Shown here piece after piece: positions 17,125 to 26,371 of a DNA stretch of 64,000 nucleotides. The stretch's first letter is position 1, and each line of letters begins with the position of its first letter. The stretch spans positions 17,335 to 81,334 of the forward strand of contig JBJHCZ010000011.1 in the NCBI GenBank assembly GCA_050486285.1, in the 5' to 3' direction. Made by a program: the position numbers and the translations under genes. The stretch comes from JAITWN01 sp050486285. GTDB lineage: Bacteria > Pseudomonadota > Gammaproteobacteria > SZUA-140. The notes below the pieces were generated by a model. The model saw only the letters and a program-made list of their open reading frames with translations. It did not search any database and was not told the DNA's origin.

Positions 17125-20100
17125 TGCGGCTTGCGCGCTGGTCACCGCTGCTTGCGCTGTTGCTCGCGGCAGTCCTGGCGCTCGTCCTGGTCTCGACCGA
17201 GCCCGGTCTGCGCCTGGCCTTCCGCCTCGCGCAGCCCTTCATCCCCGGCGATCTCGACGCCGGCGAACTGCGCGGCCGCCTGATCGGGCCGCTCGAGATC
17301 TCGGAGCTGCGTTTCCGCAACCCCGAAACCGATGTCCGCATTGGCCGCCTTGCCCTCGACTGGCGCCCCCTCGCCCTGCTCGCAGGCCGCGTCTCGATCA
17401 GCGAGCTGGATGTCGATGATATCGACATCAGGCTGACATCGACGGCCGGCGGCGGGCGCCCGCGCGGCGAAGCGGCAGCAGTCGACTTCGCGCTGTCCCT
17501 GCCGATGCGGATCGCGGTCGAGCGCCTTGAGATTCGGCATGCGACGCTGCGGATGCCGGATCGCGATGCATTGACGCTGGATCGCCTCTCGTTGCGCGCC
17601 GATGCGCGTGACGACGCGCTGTCGATCGAGGCCTTGCGGCTCGAGGCAATGGATTTCGTCATCGATGCCGAGGGCCGGCTGCCACTGACGTCGGACGGTC
17701 CGCTGCGCCTTGCCGTGCGCTTCGACGGCGTCGTCGACGGCCTGACCTGGCGCGGCGGCACGACGCTGTCCGGCGCCCCGGCCGCGATCAACGCCAGGCT
17801 CACGCTGGAGAGTCCGATCGGCGCGCTCGGCGAGGCCGCCATCGAACCGCTGGCCGGGCCGCCGCGCTGGCAGGCCTCGGTCGGCGTCGATCCGTTCACG
17901 CTGACGGATGTGCTGGCGAACAGCCGGCCGCTGCGTATCCGCGCGGCCGAGATCGAGGCCGCCGGTACCGGCGCAATCCTCGACGCGCGCGGTCATCTCG
18001 CGATCAGCGACGATGAATTCGGCGCCTGGGGCATCGACTTCGACGGCGGCATCGACGGCGATCGTCGCGAACTGCAACGCATCGTCGTCACCGCGCTCGA
18101 TGGCGATGCCCGCATCTCGGGCCGCGCCGCCCATACCGCCGATGGCGACCGCTTCGATGCCGAACTCGAATGGGAACGGTTAGCCTGGCCGCCGACCGGC
18201 GCAGCGCAGATCCGGAGCCCGCGCGGCAGTGCCGTGCTCGACGGCCGTCCCGACGATTATCGCTTCTCGACCACCGGGCGCTGGGAATTCGCGGCGCTGC
18301 CGCCGATGGATGTCTCCGTCCAGGGTGGGGGGAACAGCGACGGGGCCGTCATCGACGAACTGCGCGGCGACTTCCTCGACGGGGCATGGCACGGCGCAGG
18401 TCGCATCGACTGGCGACCGGCGCTGCGCTGGGCCTTCACGCTGTCGGCCGACGGGGTCGACCCCTCGCCACTCCATGCCGAGGCTGCGGGTCGTCTCGAC
18501 GGCCGCATGCGGATCGACGGCAGCTTCGATGACGACCTCACGTTGTTCATCGATGTCGAGTCCCTCGCGGGCGAGCTGCGCGATCATCCCTTCGATGGCC
18601 ATGCCCGCATCAGCATCGATGCCGGCACGATCGGCGTCGAAGACCTGACCGTACACTCCGGCGGCATCGAGTTGCAGGGCAACGCGCGCTTCAATGAGGA
18701 CTGGGATGTCGCCTGGCGACTCGATGCCGGAAATTTCGCGGCCTTGCTCCCCGGACTCGGCGGGTCCGCGCGTTCGCAGGGCACGCTGAACGGCCCGCCG
18801 GAGGCCCTGCGCGCATCGTTCACGTTCGATGCCGAAGGGCTGGCGTGGGAAGACCATCATGTCGGCCGGCTAGGCCTCGGCGGCAATCTCGCGCTCGGCA
18901 GCGACGGCGAGTGGGAGGTCTCGCTGGCCGCTGACGAGGTGCGCGTCGCCGGACAGCAACTCGGTCGCATCACGCTCGACAGTACCGGCACGTCCCGCGA
19001 TCACGATGTCCTGCTGCGCATCGAGCATCCGGGACATCGCTTCGAACAGCGGCTGTCCGGCGCGCTCGAAGACGATCACTGGCACGCGCGTCTGCATCAG
19101 GGGCGGCTCGAACAGACGGATATCGGCGCCTGGTCGCAGGCCGCCAGCGCTGCGCTGTCGATCTCTCTCGAAGCGGCCGATCTCGACGATTACTGCCTGC
19201 GCCAGGAGGATGCCGAAGTCTGCCTCCGCGCAAGTCGCGCCGGCGAGACGCTCTCGGCGAGGCTCGACTGGCGCGACTTCGACCTCTCGCGCCTCGATCC
19301 TTGGTTGCCGAATCCGCGCGCCGGCCTGGGCGGCGCGACTCGCGGCGTCGTCGAGGTCCAAAGCAGCGAAGGCGGCATCGGCCCGTTGCGGGTGGAGGCG
19401 CGCAGCGATCCCGGGGCGCTGCGTTATCCGCTGCCGCCGCACGGCGAGATGCATGCGCTCGAATTCGAATCCATCGCGCTGGATGCGGAGGCCGATGACG
19501 AACACGGGCTGCGCGGCGCGCTGCGCCTCGTCCTCAATGACCGTGAACGCCTAGAAGTCGGACTTGCGCTGCCCGCATGGCGCGCGGCAGCGCCCGTGCC
19601 CGCGGCGGACGATGCCCTGCAGGGCCGGATCGACCTCGAGCTGCGCGATCTGACCGTGCTCGCGCTGATGCTCCCCGAATGGCAGGCCGGCGATGGCGCC
19701 TTCACTGCCGGCATCGGCTTCGACGGGACGGTCGCCGCGCCGCGCATCGACGGCGCGATGGCCGCGAAGCTCGACCACCTGGAATTCACGCGCTTCGGTG
19801 TCCGTCTCGACGAGATCGACATCGACACCCGCATCGGCGGCAACGAATGGACGCTGACGGGCGGCGCGCTCATGGGCCAGGGCCGGATCGACCTCGCCGG
19901 ACGCGGGTCGGCGCGCACCGCCACCGACTGGAGCGGCGAGATTTCCCTCAACGGCGAGAACCTGCAACTGCTGCGCATGCCGACTGCGGAGATCACGGCG
20001 ACGCCGGCGCTGGCGTTGCGCGTCAATCCGCGGGAACTGACATTCGACGGCAGTCTGCGCATCCCGCGCGCGCGTCTGGAACCGGTGGCGCCGGAATCGA

Positions 20101-20879
20101 TCGTCAGCGCCTCCAACGACGTCATTATCGTCGGCATTCCCGAGCCGGAATCGCCGGCGGCGCCGTTCGATGTTCACGGCCGCATGGAACTGATCCTCGG
20201 CGACCAGGTCAGGCTGATCGGCATGGGCTTCGAGGGACGGCTGACCGGTCGCTTGCTGCTGATGCTCGCGCGCGACGGCAGCCTGATCGGCCAGGGCGAG
20301 ATTCGCGTCGCCGACGGCCGCTACCGCGCCTATGGCCAGAACCTGTCGATCACCCAGGGCCGCGTGCTCTATGCGGGCGGCCCGCTCGATAATCCCGCGA
20401 TCGACATCATCGCCTCGCGCATGCGCGGCGAAATCGAGGTCGGCGTGCGCGTAACCGGCACCGCAGAACATCCGCAGGTCGCGCTGTTCTCGAATCCGGC
20501 GATGGATGACGCCGACGTGCTGTCCTATCTGATCCTCGGCCGTCCGATGGACCAGGCCGGCGAGGGCGACGGCCAGTTGCTGCACCAGGCCGCGACTTCG
20601 GTCGCGCTGGTCGGCGGCGAGGCGCTGGCGGAACGCATCTCCGACCGCTTCGGCATCGCCGAAGTGTCAATCGAGGCCGGCGACGATGCCGCCGACGCCG
20701 CGCTGGTACTGGGCCGGGCGCTGTCGCGGCGGCTCTACGTGCGCTATATCCAGGGCCTGGTCGAGAACACCAGCGCCTTCCAGTTGCGCTACCAGCTCAG
20801 CGACAAATGGACGATCGAGACCGAAAGCGGCACGCGCGCGGGCGCGGGCGCCGATATCCTCTATACTCTCGAACGATGA
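17124..20879 (+). CDS. tamB: translocation and assembly module protein TamB
   Basis: The start at ATG 17124 overlaps the tamA stop and gives 1251 residues. The frame is open upstream but only as a shadow of tamA. One N-terminal membrane anchor (WSPLLALLLAAVLALVLV) is followed by a very long periplasmic beta-helical region built of repetitive strands. The C-terminal DUF490/TamB domain includes DVLSYLILGRPMDQ and ends RAGAGADILYTLER. TamB spans the periplasm and cooperates with TamA; homologues are implicated in phospholipid transport to the outer membrane. Confidence 0.93.
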   Translation: MRLARWSPLLALLLAAVLALVLVSTEPGLRLAFRLAQPFIPGDLDAGELRGRLIGPLEISELRFRNPETDVRIGRLALDWRPLALLAGRVSISELDVDDIDIRLTSTAGGGRPRGEAAAVDFALSLPMRIAVERLEIRHATLRMPDRDALTLDRLSLRADARDDALSIEALRLEAMDFVIDAEGRLPLTSDGPLRLAVRFDGVVDGLTWRGGTTLSGAPAAINARLTLESPIGALGEAAIEPLAGPPRWQASVGVDPFTLTDVLANSRPLRIRAAEIEAAGTGAILDARGHLAISDDEFGAWGIDFDGGIDGDRRELQRIVVTALDGDARISGRAAHTADGDRFDAELEWERLAWPPTGAAQIRSPRGSAVLDGRPDDYRFSTTGRWEFAALPPMDVSVQGGGNSDGAVIDELRGDFLDGAWHGAGRIDWRPALRWAFTLSADGVDPSPLHAEAAGRLDGRMRIDGSFDDDLTLFIDVESLAGELRDHPFDGHARISIDAGTIGVEDLTVHSGGIELQGNARFNEDWDVAWRLDAGNFAALLPGLGGSARSQGTLNGPPEALRASFTFDAEGLAWEDHHVGRLGLGGNLALGSDGEWEVSLAADEVRVAGQQLGRITLDSTGTSRDHDVLLRIEHPGHRFEQRLSGALEDDHWHARLHQGRLEQTDIGAWSQAASAALSISLEAADLDDYCLRQEDAEVCLRASRAGETLSARLDWRDFDLSRLDPWLPNPRAGLGGATRGVVEVQSSEGGIGPLRVEARSDPGALRYPLPPHGEMHALEFESIALDAEADDEHGLRGALRLVLNDRERLEVGLALPAWRAAAPVPAADDALQGRIDLELRDLTVLALMLPEWQAGDGAFTAGIGFDGTVAAPRIDGAMAAKLDHLEFTRFGVRLDEIDIDTRIGGNEWTLTGGALMGQGRIDLAGRGSARTATDWSGEISLNGENLQLLRMPTAEITATPALALRVNPRELTFDGSLRIPRARLEPVAPESIVSASNDVIIVGIPEPESPAAPFDVHGRMELILGDQVRLIGMGFEGRLTGRLLLMLARDGSLIGQGEIRVADGRYRAYGQNLSITQGRVLYAGGPLDNPAIDIIASRMRGEIEVGVRVTGTAEHPQVALFSNPAMDDADVLSYLILGRPMDQAGEGDGQLLHQAATSVALVGGEALAERISDRFGIAEVSIEAGDDAADAALVLGRALSRRLYVRYIQGLVENTSAFQLRYQLSDKWTIETESGTRAGAGADILYTLER

Positions 20880-20898
20880 TCCCGCCCGGATTCACGCC

Positions 20899-21759
20899 AT
20901 GACCGCGGGCCTGCTGCTCGCCACCGATCTCGATCGCACGCTGATCCCGAACGGGCTCGAGGCGGAATCGCCGGCGGCGCGGCCGCTGTTCCGCGCGCTG
21001 TGCGCGCAACGGCGGCTGATCCTGGCCTATGTCAGCGGCCGCGACCTCGGGCTGCAACTCGACGCGATCGAGCGCTGGCAGCTGCCGATGCCCGACTTCG
21101 CGGTCGCCGACGTCGGCACGACGATCTATCGCCTCGGTGACGGCGAACGCGAACCATGGCCGGCATGGCGCGACGAGATCGCCGCCGACTGGCAGGGCTT
21201 CGACACTGCCGCCCTGCAGGATCTGCTCGGCGTCCCGCCGCCGCTGCGCCTGCAGGAGGCCGAACGGCAGAAGCCATTCAAACTCAGCTACTACGGACCG
21301 CCCGTGGCGCCGGAATCGGTGCTGGCGGGCATGCGCGCTGCGCTCGCGCAGCGCGCCATTGCCGCCGCGCTGATCTGGAGTGTCGACGAAACGCGCGGCG
21401 TCGGCCTGCTCGACGTCATACCGGCGCGCGCGACCAAGCTGCATGCGATCGAATTCCTGATTCACAGGCTGGCGCTCGACAAAAAGAGGAGCGTCTTCGC
21501 CGGCGACAGCGGCAACGACCTGCCGGTGCTCGCCAGCGATGTGCCTTCGGTGCTGGTCCGCAACGCCGACGACGGCGTGCGCCGCGAGGCGGTGCGGCAG
21601 GCAAGCGACCGTGGACATGCCGATGCGCTCTATCTCGCGCGCGGCGAATTCATGGGGATGAACGGCTGCTACGCCGCTGGTATACTCGAGGGCCTTGCTC
21701 ACTACTTGCCCGAAACACGACAGTGGCTGGAAGCGGCCCGAACGGAACATCGCCGGTGA
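20899..21759 (+). CDS. HAD-IIB family phosphatase, sucrose-phosphatase-like
   Basis: A 286-residue cytosolic HAD-superfamily hydrolase. The start ATG at 20899 lies 19 bp after tamB. Motif I is DLDRTLIP, with the nucleophile and acid/base aspartates. Motif IV is FAGDSGNDLPVL, the signature of subclass IIB, which includes sucrose-6-phosphate, mannosyl-3-phosphoglycerate and glucosyl-glycerol phosphatases. The segment between them (about residues 80-190) is the cap domain that sets specificity. No partner synthase is in the window, so the sugar phosphate substrate is unresolved. Its stop overlaps the next gene's GTG start. Confidence 0.8.
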   Translation: MTAGLLLATDLDRTLIPNGLEAESPAARPLFRALCAQRRLILAYVSGRDLGLQLDAIERWQLPMPDFAVADVGTTIYRLGDGEREPWPAWRDEIAADWQGFDTAALQDLLGVPPPLRLQEAERQKPFKLSYYGPPVAPESVLAGMRAALAQRAIAAALIWSVDETRGVGLLDVIPARATKLHAIEFLIHRLALDKKRSVFAGDSGNDLPVLASDVPSVLVRNADDGVRREAVRQASDRGHADALYLARGEFMGMNGCYAAGILEGLAHYLPETRQWLEAARTEHRR

Positions 21760-23267
21760 ACGTCCTCGTCATCCTCGGCCACCCGGTCAACGACAGCCTG
21801 TGCGGCGCGCTGGCCGAGGCCTATGCCGACGGCGCGATCAAGTCCGGCCAGCGCGTCGAGACGCTGCGTCTCGGCGATCTCGATTTCGACATCAACTACC
21901 CGAGCGGACGCGAGGATGATCCGGAAGAGGCGGATATCGCGCGCGCGAGAGAGATGATCCGCTGGGCCGATCACCTGGTGTTCGTATTCCCGACCTGGTG
22001 GGGTACGATGCCGGCGCTGATGAAGGGCTTCATCGACCGGATCTTCAAGCCGGGTTTCTCGTTCCGGATGCATGCCGACGGCAGCTGGGACAAGCTGCTG
22101 ACCGGCAAGTCGGCGCAACTGATCACGACGATGGACACGCCGCGCTTCGTCTATCGCTGGATCTACGGGCAACCCGGGCTCAATGCCCTCTCGAAGGCGA
22201 CCTTCGGCTTCTGCGGCATCCATCCGGTGAGGACCGCGACCTTCGGCACCGTTTTCAATTCGACGCCGGCCCGGCGGGAACGCTGGCTGGCGCGCGCGCG
22301 CGAACTCGGGCTCGAACTCGCGCGCGGCGTGCCCGATCCGGCCGAGAAGTTCCGCGCCAAGGCGCTAATCTGGATCAAGGCGATGCGCCTGCAATTCTAT
22401 CCGATGACCTGGTTCGCCTATACCGTCGGGGCGATGGCGGCCGGCGGCGGCTCGGCGGTCTTCGGCAAGCCCGTGTACTGGCTCGGCTATGCGATCGTCT
22501 TCCTGCTCGAGTTCTGCACCGTGCTTGCCAATGAATATTTCGACTATGACAGCGACAAGCACAACCGCAATGCCAGCCCGTTCAACGGCGGGTCACGCGT
22601 GCTGGTCAGCGGCGAACTCAGTTTCCGCGAGGTGAGGCTCGGCATCGCGCTGACGATGACGGGCTTCCTGATCGGCAGCCTGTGGCTGTTCGCCGCCGCC
22701 GACGTTTCCGCGCTGAGTCTCGGCGCGGTGTTGTTCGCGGCGCTGGTGCTGTGCATGGGTTATACCGTACCGCCGCTCAAGTTCTCGCATCGCGGCGCCG
22801 GCGAGATCGATGTCGCGGTGACACACAGCTTCCTGGTGATGCTGTTCGGCTGGGTGCTGATGGGCGGCAGCGCGCTCGAAGGCTTCCCGTGGCTGGCGGG
22901 CATCCCGCTGTTCCTGTCGATCCTGCCGGCGATTCTGCTGTCGGGATTGCCGGACCGGGAGGCCGACGACCTCGCCGGCAAGCGCACGCTCGCGGTGTCG
23001 CAGGGACCGCCGCAGGTGATCCGGCTGGCGATCGCGGTCACCGCGGCCTCGGCGTTGACCGCCACGCTGTGGCATGCCGGCGGCATCGCCGGCGGCATCT
23101 ACGCGGGCGCGGCATGGTTCGTCATTCCGCACGCGCTGTGGCTGATCCTGATGCTGCGCCGTTATCGCGCGAGCTGCGTCGAGGGCGGGCGCATCGACAC
23201 GCTGATGATGGTCGCGCTGAGTTACATCCTCTGGTTCGTCACGATCCCGTTCATTCACACGCTGTGA
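21756..23267 (+). CDS. flavodoxin-fold NAD(P)H:quinone oxidoreductase fused to UbiA prenyltransferase
   Basis: Start GTG at 21756 (VNVLVILGHPVNDSLCGALA) overlaps the upstream stop by 4 bases and gives 503 residues. Residues 1-195 match the NQO1/KefF/MdaB flavodoxin-like quinone reductases (HPVNDSLCGAL; FVFPTWWGTMPALMKGFIDR). Residues ~215-503 form an eight- to nine-helix UbiA-type prenyltransferase with the first aspartate motif N259-EYFD263YDSD and a second DREADD (400-405). UbiA enzymes attach polyprenyl chains to aromatic or other acceptors in the membrane. The fusion suggests a prenylquinone-type product whose head group is reduced in situ; this is inference. No internal stop or frameshift separates the halves. 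Confidence 0.85.
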   Translation: MNVLVILGHPVNDSLCGALAEAYADGAIKSGQRVETLRLGDLDFDINYPSGREDDPEEADIARAREMIRWADHLVFVFPTWWGTMPALMKGFIDRIFKPGFSFRMHADGSWDKLLTGKSAQLITTMDTPRFVYRWIYGQPGLNALSKATFGFCGIHPVRTATFGTVFNSTPARRERWLARARELGLELARGVPDPAEKFRAKALIWIKAMRLQFYPMTWFAYTVGAMAAGGGSAVFGKPVYWLGYAIVFLLEFCTVLANEYFDYDSDKHNRNASPFNGGSRVLVSGELSFREVRLGIALTMTGFLIGSLWLFAAADVSALSLGAVLFAALVLCMGYTVPPLKFSHRGAGEIDVAVTHSFLVMLFGWVLMGGSALEGFPWLAGIPLFLSILPAILLSGLPDREADDLAGKRTLAVSQGPPQVIRLAIAVTAASALTATLWHAGGIAGGIYAGAAWFVIPHALWLILMLRRYRASCVEGGRIDTLMMVALSYILWFVTIPFIHTL

Positions 23268-23288
23268 CGCCAGGCTGAACGGCGCGGT

Positions 23289-25907
23289 TCAGCTCCACGG
23301 CAGTTTCAGTGCCTGCCCCTGCGGGAAGCGCGCGAAGGCCTCGGCCGGCAGCGGGCGCGCGAGATGGAATCCCTGGGCGAGATCGCAGCCGTGGGCGCGC
23401 AGGAACTCGAGCTGGGCGCCGGTCTCGACGCCCTCCGCGATCGTCTTCTGGCCGAGCGCATGCGCCATGCCGATGATCGCGAGCACGACGACGGTGGCGT
23501 CGTTACTGAGCGGGATGTCGCTGACGAAGGAGCGGTCGATCTTGACGTGATCGACCGGAAAGCGCCGCAGATAGCTGAGGCTCGAATAGCCGGTGCCGAA
23601 GTCGTCGATCGAAATCTGCACTCCCATGTCGTTCAGTTCGCGCAGCGCCGACACGATCGCGGCATTGTCGGCCAGCAGGCTTTCGGTGATCTCCAGCACC
23701 AGGCAGCGGGGGTCGAATCCCGTATCGGCGGCGACCCGCCTGACGAGGCCGCCGAAGTCCCTGCCGTGGAACTGTCGGGTCGAGACATTGACCGCGATAT
23801 TCTCCAGCGGCAAGCCCTCGTCTCGCCAGCGCACGAACTGCGCCGCGGCCTCGCGCAATACCCACGCCCCGATGTCGCCGATGATGCCGGTCTCCTCTGC
23901 GAGCGGGATGAACTCGGCCGGCGACACCTCCCCGCGGCGGGGATGACGCCAGCGTATCAGGGCCTCGACGCTGACGAAGGCGCCGGTGGCGAGATCCATG
24001 ATCGGTTGATAAAGCAGATGAAACTGCCCCTGATCCAGCGCCCGGTGCAGATCCCGTTCGAGGTCGAGTCGATGGCGCACGCGGGCCGTCATCTCCGCGG
24101 TATGAAACTGGCAGGTATTGCCGCCCTGCTCCTTCGCGCGGTACATCGCGATATCGGCATTGCGCAACAGCCCGTCGACATCGCTGTCATCCAGCGGATA
24201 GATCGTCATGCCCATACTCATGCCGACCGTAAAGTCGTAGCCGGCGATATGGAACGGCTCGGCGAAACAGCCGAGGATCTTCTGCGCGACCTGCGCCGCG
24301 TCCTCGGCCCGCGCCATGTCGGTCAGGATCAGCGTGAACTCGTCGCCGCCGAGACGGGCGACGGTATCGTCCTCGCGCACGGCGTTACGCAGCCGCTCGG
24401 CGACCGCTGCCAGCAGCATGTCGCCGGCGGCGTGACCGAGGCTGTCATTGATGGTCTTGAAACGATCGAGGTCGAGAAAGGCGACGCCGAGCAGGCGGCC
24501 GTGGCGATCTGCCTCCAGGAGGCCCTGGTTCAGGCGGTCGCGCACCAGCACCCGGTTCGGCAGCCCGGTCAATACATCGTGATGGGCGAGATAATGCAGG
24601 CGATCCTCCATGCGCTTGCGCTGGATCACCGTGCCGAGCTGACCGGCGACCAGCGCCAGCAGCTTGCGCATGCGGTCCTCGCTGGCACGCGGCGCGCGGG
24701 TGAAGAACTCGAGGATTGCGATCGCCTGTTCACCGGCAAAGACCGGCGCGGCGACGCCCGAGCGGTAGCCGGCCTCCCGGGCATGGGAGGTGCGCGGAAA
24801 GGCATCGGCATCATCGAGCTCGCGCATCCAGATGACGCCGCCGGCCTGCCATGCCCTGCCCGGCAGACCCTCGCCCGGCGCGAAGCGGAAACCGAGACTC
24901 GCGCTGCGCAGCGCATCATCACCCGGCTCGCGCTGATACCAGGCCGTGCTGCACTCGAGGTGTCGGCCCTCGTTGTCGGGCAGCCATGCCTGCCCCAGAT
25001 CCCACTGGATGACCTCGCAGACCCGTTTCAGGGTGATCTCCAGCGCCGCGTGCAGGCTCTCGGACTGCGCCGCCAGCAATGACACGCTCTCGAGCAGCCG
25101 CAGCTCCTCCTCCGCCTGCTTGCGCTCGGTGATATCGCGCAGGATCAGCGTGTACCGGGGCTGCCCGTTCATCGTCCAGACCGAGACGCTGATCTCGGCC
25201 GGAAACGGCGCGCCGTTGCGGCGACGCGCGATGATTTCCCGGTATTCGCCGCCCTCGCCCGCCGCCACGCCGCCGGGATCCGACGGAATCGGCAGACACT
25301 CCGCGACCCCGAGCGCCAGCAGCATCTCGATGCCGCGGCCGGTCACCTCCTCGTGACGCCAGCCAAAGATGCGTTCCGCGCCGCGATTGAAGACATCGAT
25401 GCGGCGCTCCGCATCGATGACGATGATCGCATCGACGGCCATGGTCAGGATCTGGCTGATGCGGAACTCGCTGGCGCGATGCTGGGCCTCGACCCGGATA
25501 TAGTCGCGCTTGATCGCGGCGTCGTGAACCTCGCGCCTGATCGCCGGCGCGAGACGCTTGAGATTGCCCTTGATGATGTAGTCCTGGGCGCCGGACTGCA
25601 TCGCCTCGACCGCGGCGTCCTCGCCCATCGTCCCGGAGACAAAGATGAACGGCATGTCGAGACCGCGGCGGCGTATCATCGCCAGGGCCTCGGCGCCGGA
25701 AAAGCCGGGCATCGAGTAATCACCGATGACGACCTCCCAGCCGCCATCGTCGAGGGCGCGATCGAGATCGACGGCATTGTCGACGCGCTGGTGGGTGACC
25801 TGATAGCCGTTGCGCTCGAGCTCCCGGCACAGCAGCAGGACGTCGTCTTCCGAATCCTCGACGATCAGGACACGAATCGGAGTGTTGCCGTCAACGCTCA
25901 TATCCAT
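23289..25907 (-). CDS. response regulator with PAS, GAF, GGDEF and EAL domains
   Basis: An 872-residue cytosolic cyclic-di-GMP signalling protein. Domains in order: receiver (~10-130, IRVLIVEDSEDD with the acidic pocket); PAS (~150-270, AVDAIIVIDAERRIDVFNRG); GAF (~285-430); diguanylate cyclase with an intact GGDEF motif (RLGGDEFTLIL); and EAL phosphodiesterase (SVEALIRWRHP, with DDFGTGYSSLSYL). Both output domains keep their signature residues, so it could make or break c-di-GMP. No cognate histidine kinase is adjacent. It is convergent with the UbiA fusion gene and divergent from the DUF1289 gene. Confidence 0.92.
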   Translation of the reverse strand: MDMSVDGNTPIRVLIVEDSEDDVLLLCRELERNGYQVTHQRVDNAVDLDRALDDGGWEVVIGDYSMPGFSGAEALAMIRRRGLDMPFIFVSGTMGEDAAVEAMQSGAQDYIIKGNLKRLAPAIRREVHDAAIKRDYIRVEAQHRASEFRISQILTMAVDAIIVIDAERRIDVFNRGAERIFGWRHEEVTGRGIEMLLALGVAECLPIPSDPGGVAAGEGGEYREIIARRRNGAPFPAEISVSVWTMNGQPRYTLILRDITERKQAEEELRLLESVSLLAAQSESLHAALEITLKRVCEVIQWDLGQAWLPDNEGRHLECSTAWYQREPGDDALRSASLGFRFAPGEGLPGRAWQAGGVIWMRELDDADAFPRTSHAREAGYRSGVAAPVFAGEQAIAILEFFTRAPRASEDRMRKLLALVAGQLGTVIQRKRMEDRLHYLAHHDVLTGLPNRVLVRDRLNQGLLEADRHGRLLGVAFLDLDRFKTINDSLGHAAGDMLLAAVAERLRNAVREDDTVARLGGDEFTLILTDMARAEDAAQVAQKILGCFAEPFHIAGYDFTVGMSMGMTIYPLDDSDVDGLLRNADIAMYRAKEQGGNTCQFHTAEMTARVRHRLDLERDLHRALDQGQFHLLYQPIMDLATGAFVSVEALIRWRHPRRGEVSPAEFIPLAEETGIIGDIGAWVLREAAAQFVRWRDEGLPLENIAVNVSTRQFHGRDFGGLVRRVAADTGFDPRCLVLEITESLLADNAAIVSALRELNDMGVQISIDDFGTGYSSLSYLRRFPVDHVKIDRSFVSDIPLSNDATVVVLAIIGMAHALGQKTIAEGVETGAQLEFLRAHGCDLAQGFHLARPLPAEAFARFPQGQALKLPWS

Positions 25908-26132
25908 CGGTGATCCCTGCGCTGTCAGTCGTCCCGGACTTGCGCGTCTGCAAGGGATATCGGCCGGGCCAGCGCGGTCTTGCGCGCCCGGGCGCCTGGC
26001 GGAGCGGGGTCACGCCCTCCGGCAACGCCGTCGGCAACGCAACCTGCTTCAGGCTATGTCTGACCCTCGCGCGCTGTCAAGCGGCGGCGCCTGCCTGCCG
26101 GGGCGGAATATGCGATAATGACGCCGCATCGA

Positions 26133-26149
26133 GGGGCGGCATCCGCCCC
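26133..26149. other. GC hairpin in the leader of the DUF1289 gene
   Basis: GGGGCGG-CAT-CCGCCCC forms a 7-bp stem with a 3-base loop, 24 bp before the DUF1289 start. A GATAAT -10-like hexamer lies just upstream (about 26114-26119). It may be a leader structure; no function is claimed. Confidence 0.4.
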
Positions 26150-26172
26150 GGTCAACCAGCGGAAGAAATCGG

Positions 26173-26337
26173 ATGAGCGAAGAAATCAAATCCCCCTGCA
26201 TCAGCGTCTGCCTGTTCGACGAAGGCATCTGTACCGGCTGCGGCATGACCGAAGACGAGTCGAACAAGTGGCGAAAATTCACCGACGAGGAAAAGATCAA
26301 GGTGCTCCAGCGCCTCGGTAAGTGGCCACCGCAATAA
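26173..26337 (+). CDS. DUF1289 family small cysteine-rich protein
   Basis: A 54-residue protein read directly from the sequence, from ATG 26173 to TAA 26335-26337. It begins MSEEIKSPCISVCLFDEGIC and continues TGCGMTEDESNKWRKFTDEE. The four cysteines in C-x3-C-x6-C-x2-C spacing and the E-W-x3-tail layout are typical of DUF1289, short proteins that probably bind a metal or iron-sulfur cluster. It precedes uup by 34 bp and may share its transcript. Confidence 0.85.
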   Translation: MSEEIKSPCISVCLFDEGICTGCGMTEDESNKWRKFTDEEKIKVLQRLGKWPPQ

Positions 26338-26371
26338 CCCCCTCCCGGGGCGCCCCGACAGCGGCGCGCTC

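Noticed and set aside
21156..21755. 200-residue N-terminal extension of the NQO-UbiA fusion
   Set aside because: It lies wholly inside the HAD phosphatase gene in another frame and is Arg-rich nonsense; the GTG at 21756 gives the correct flavodoxin N-terminus.
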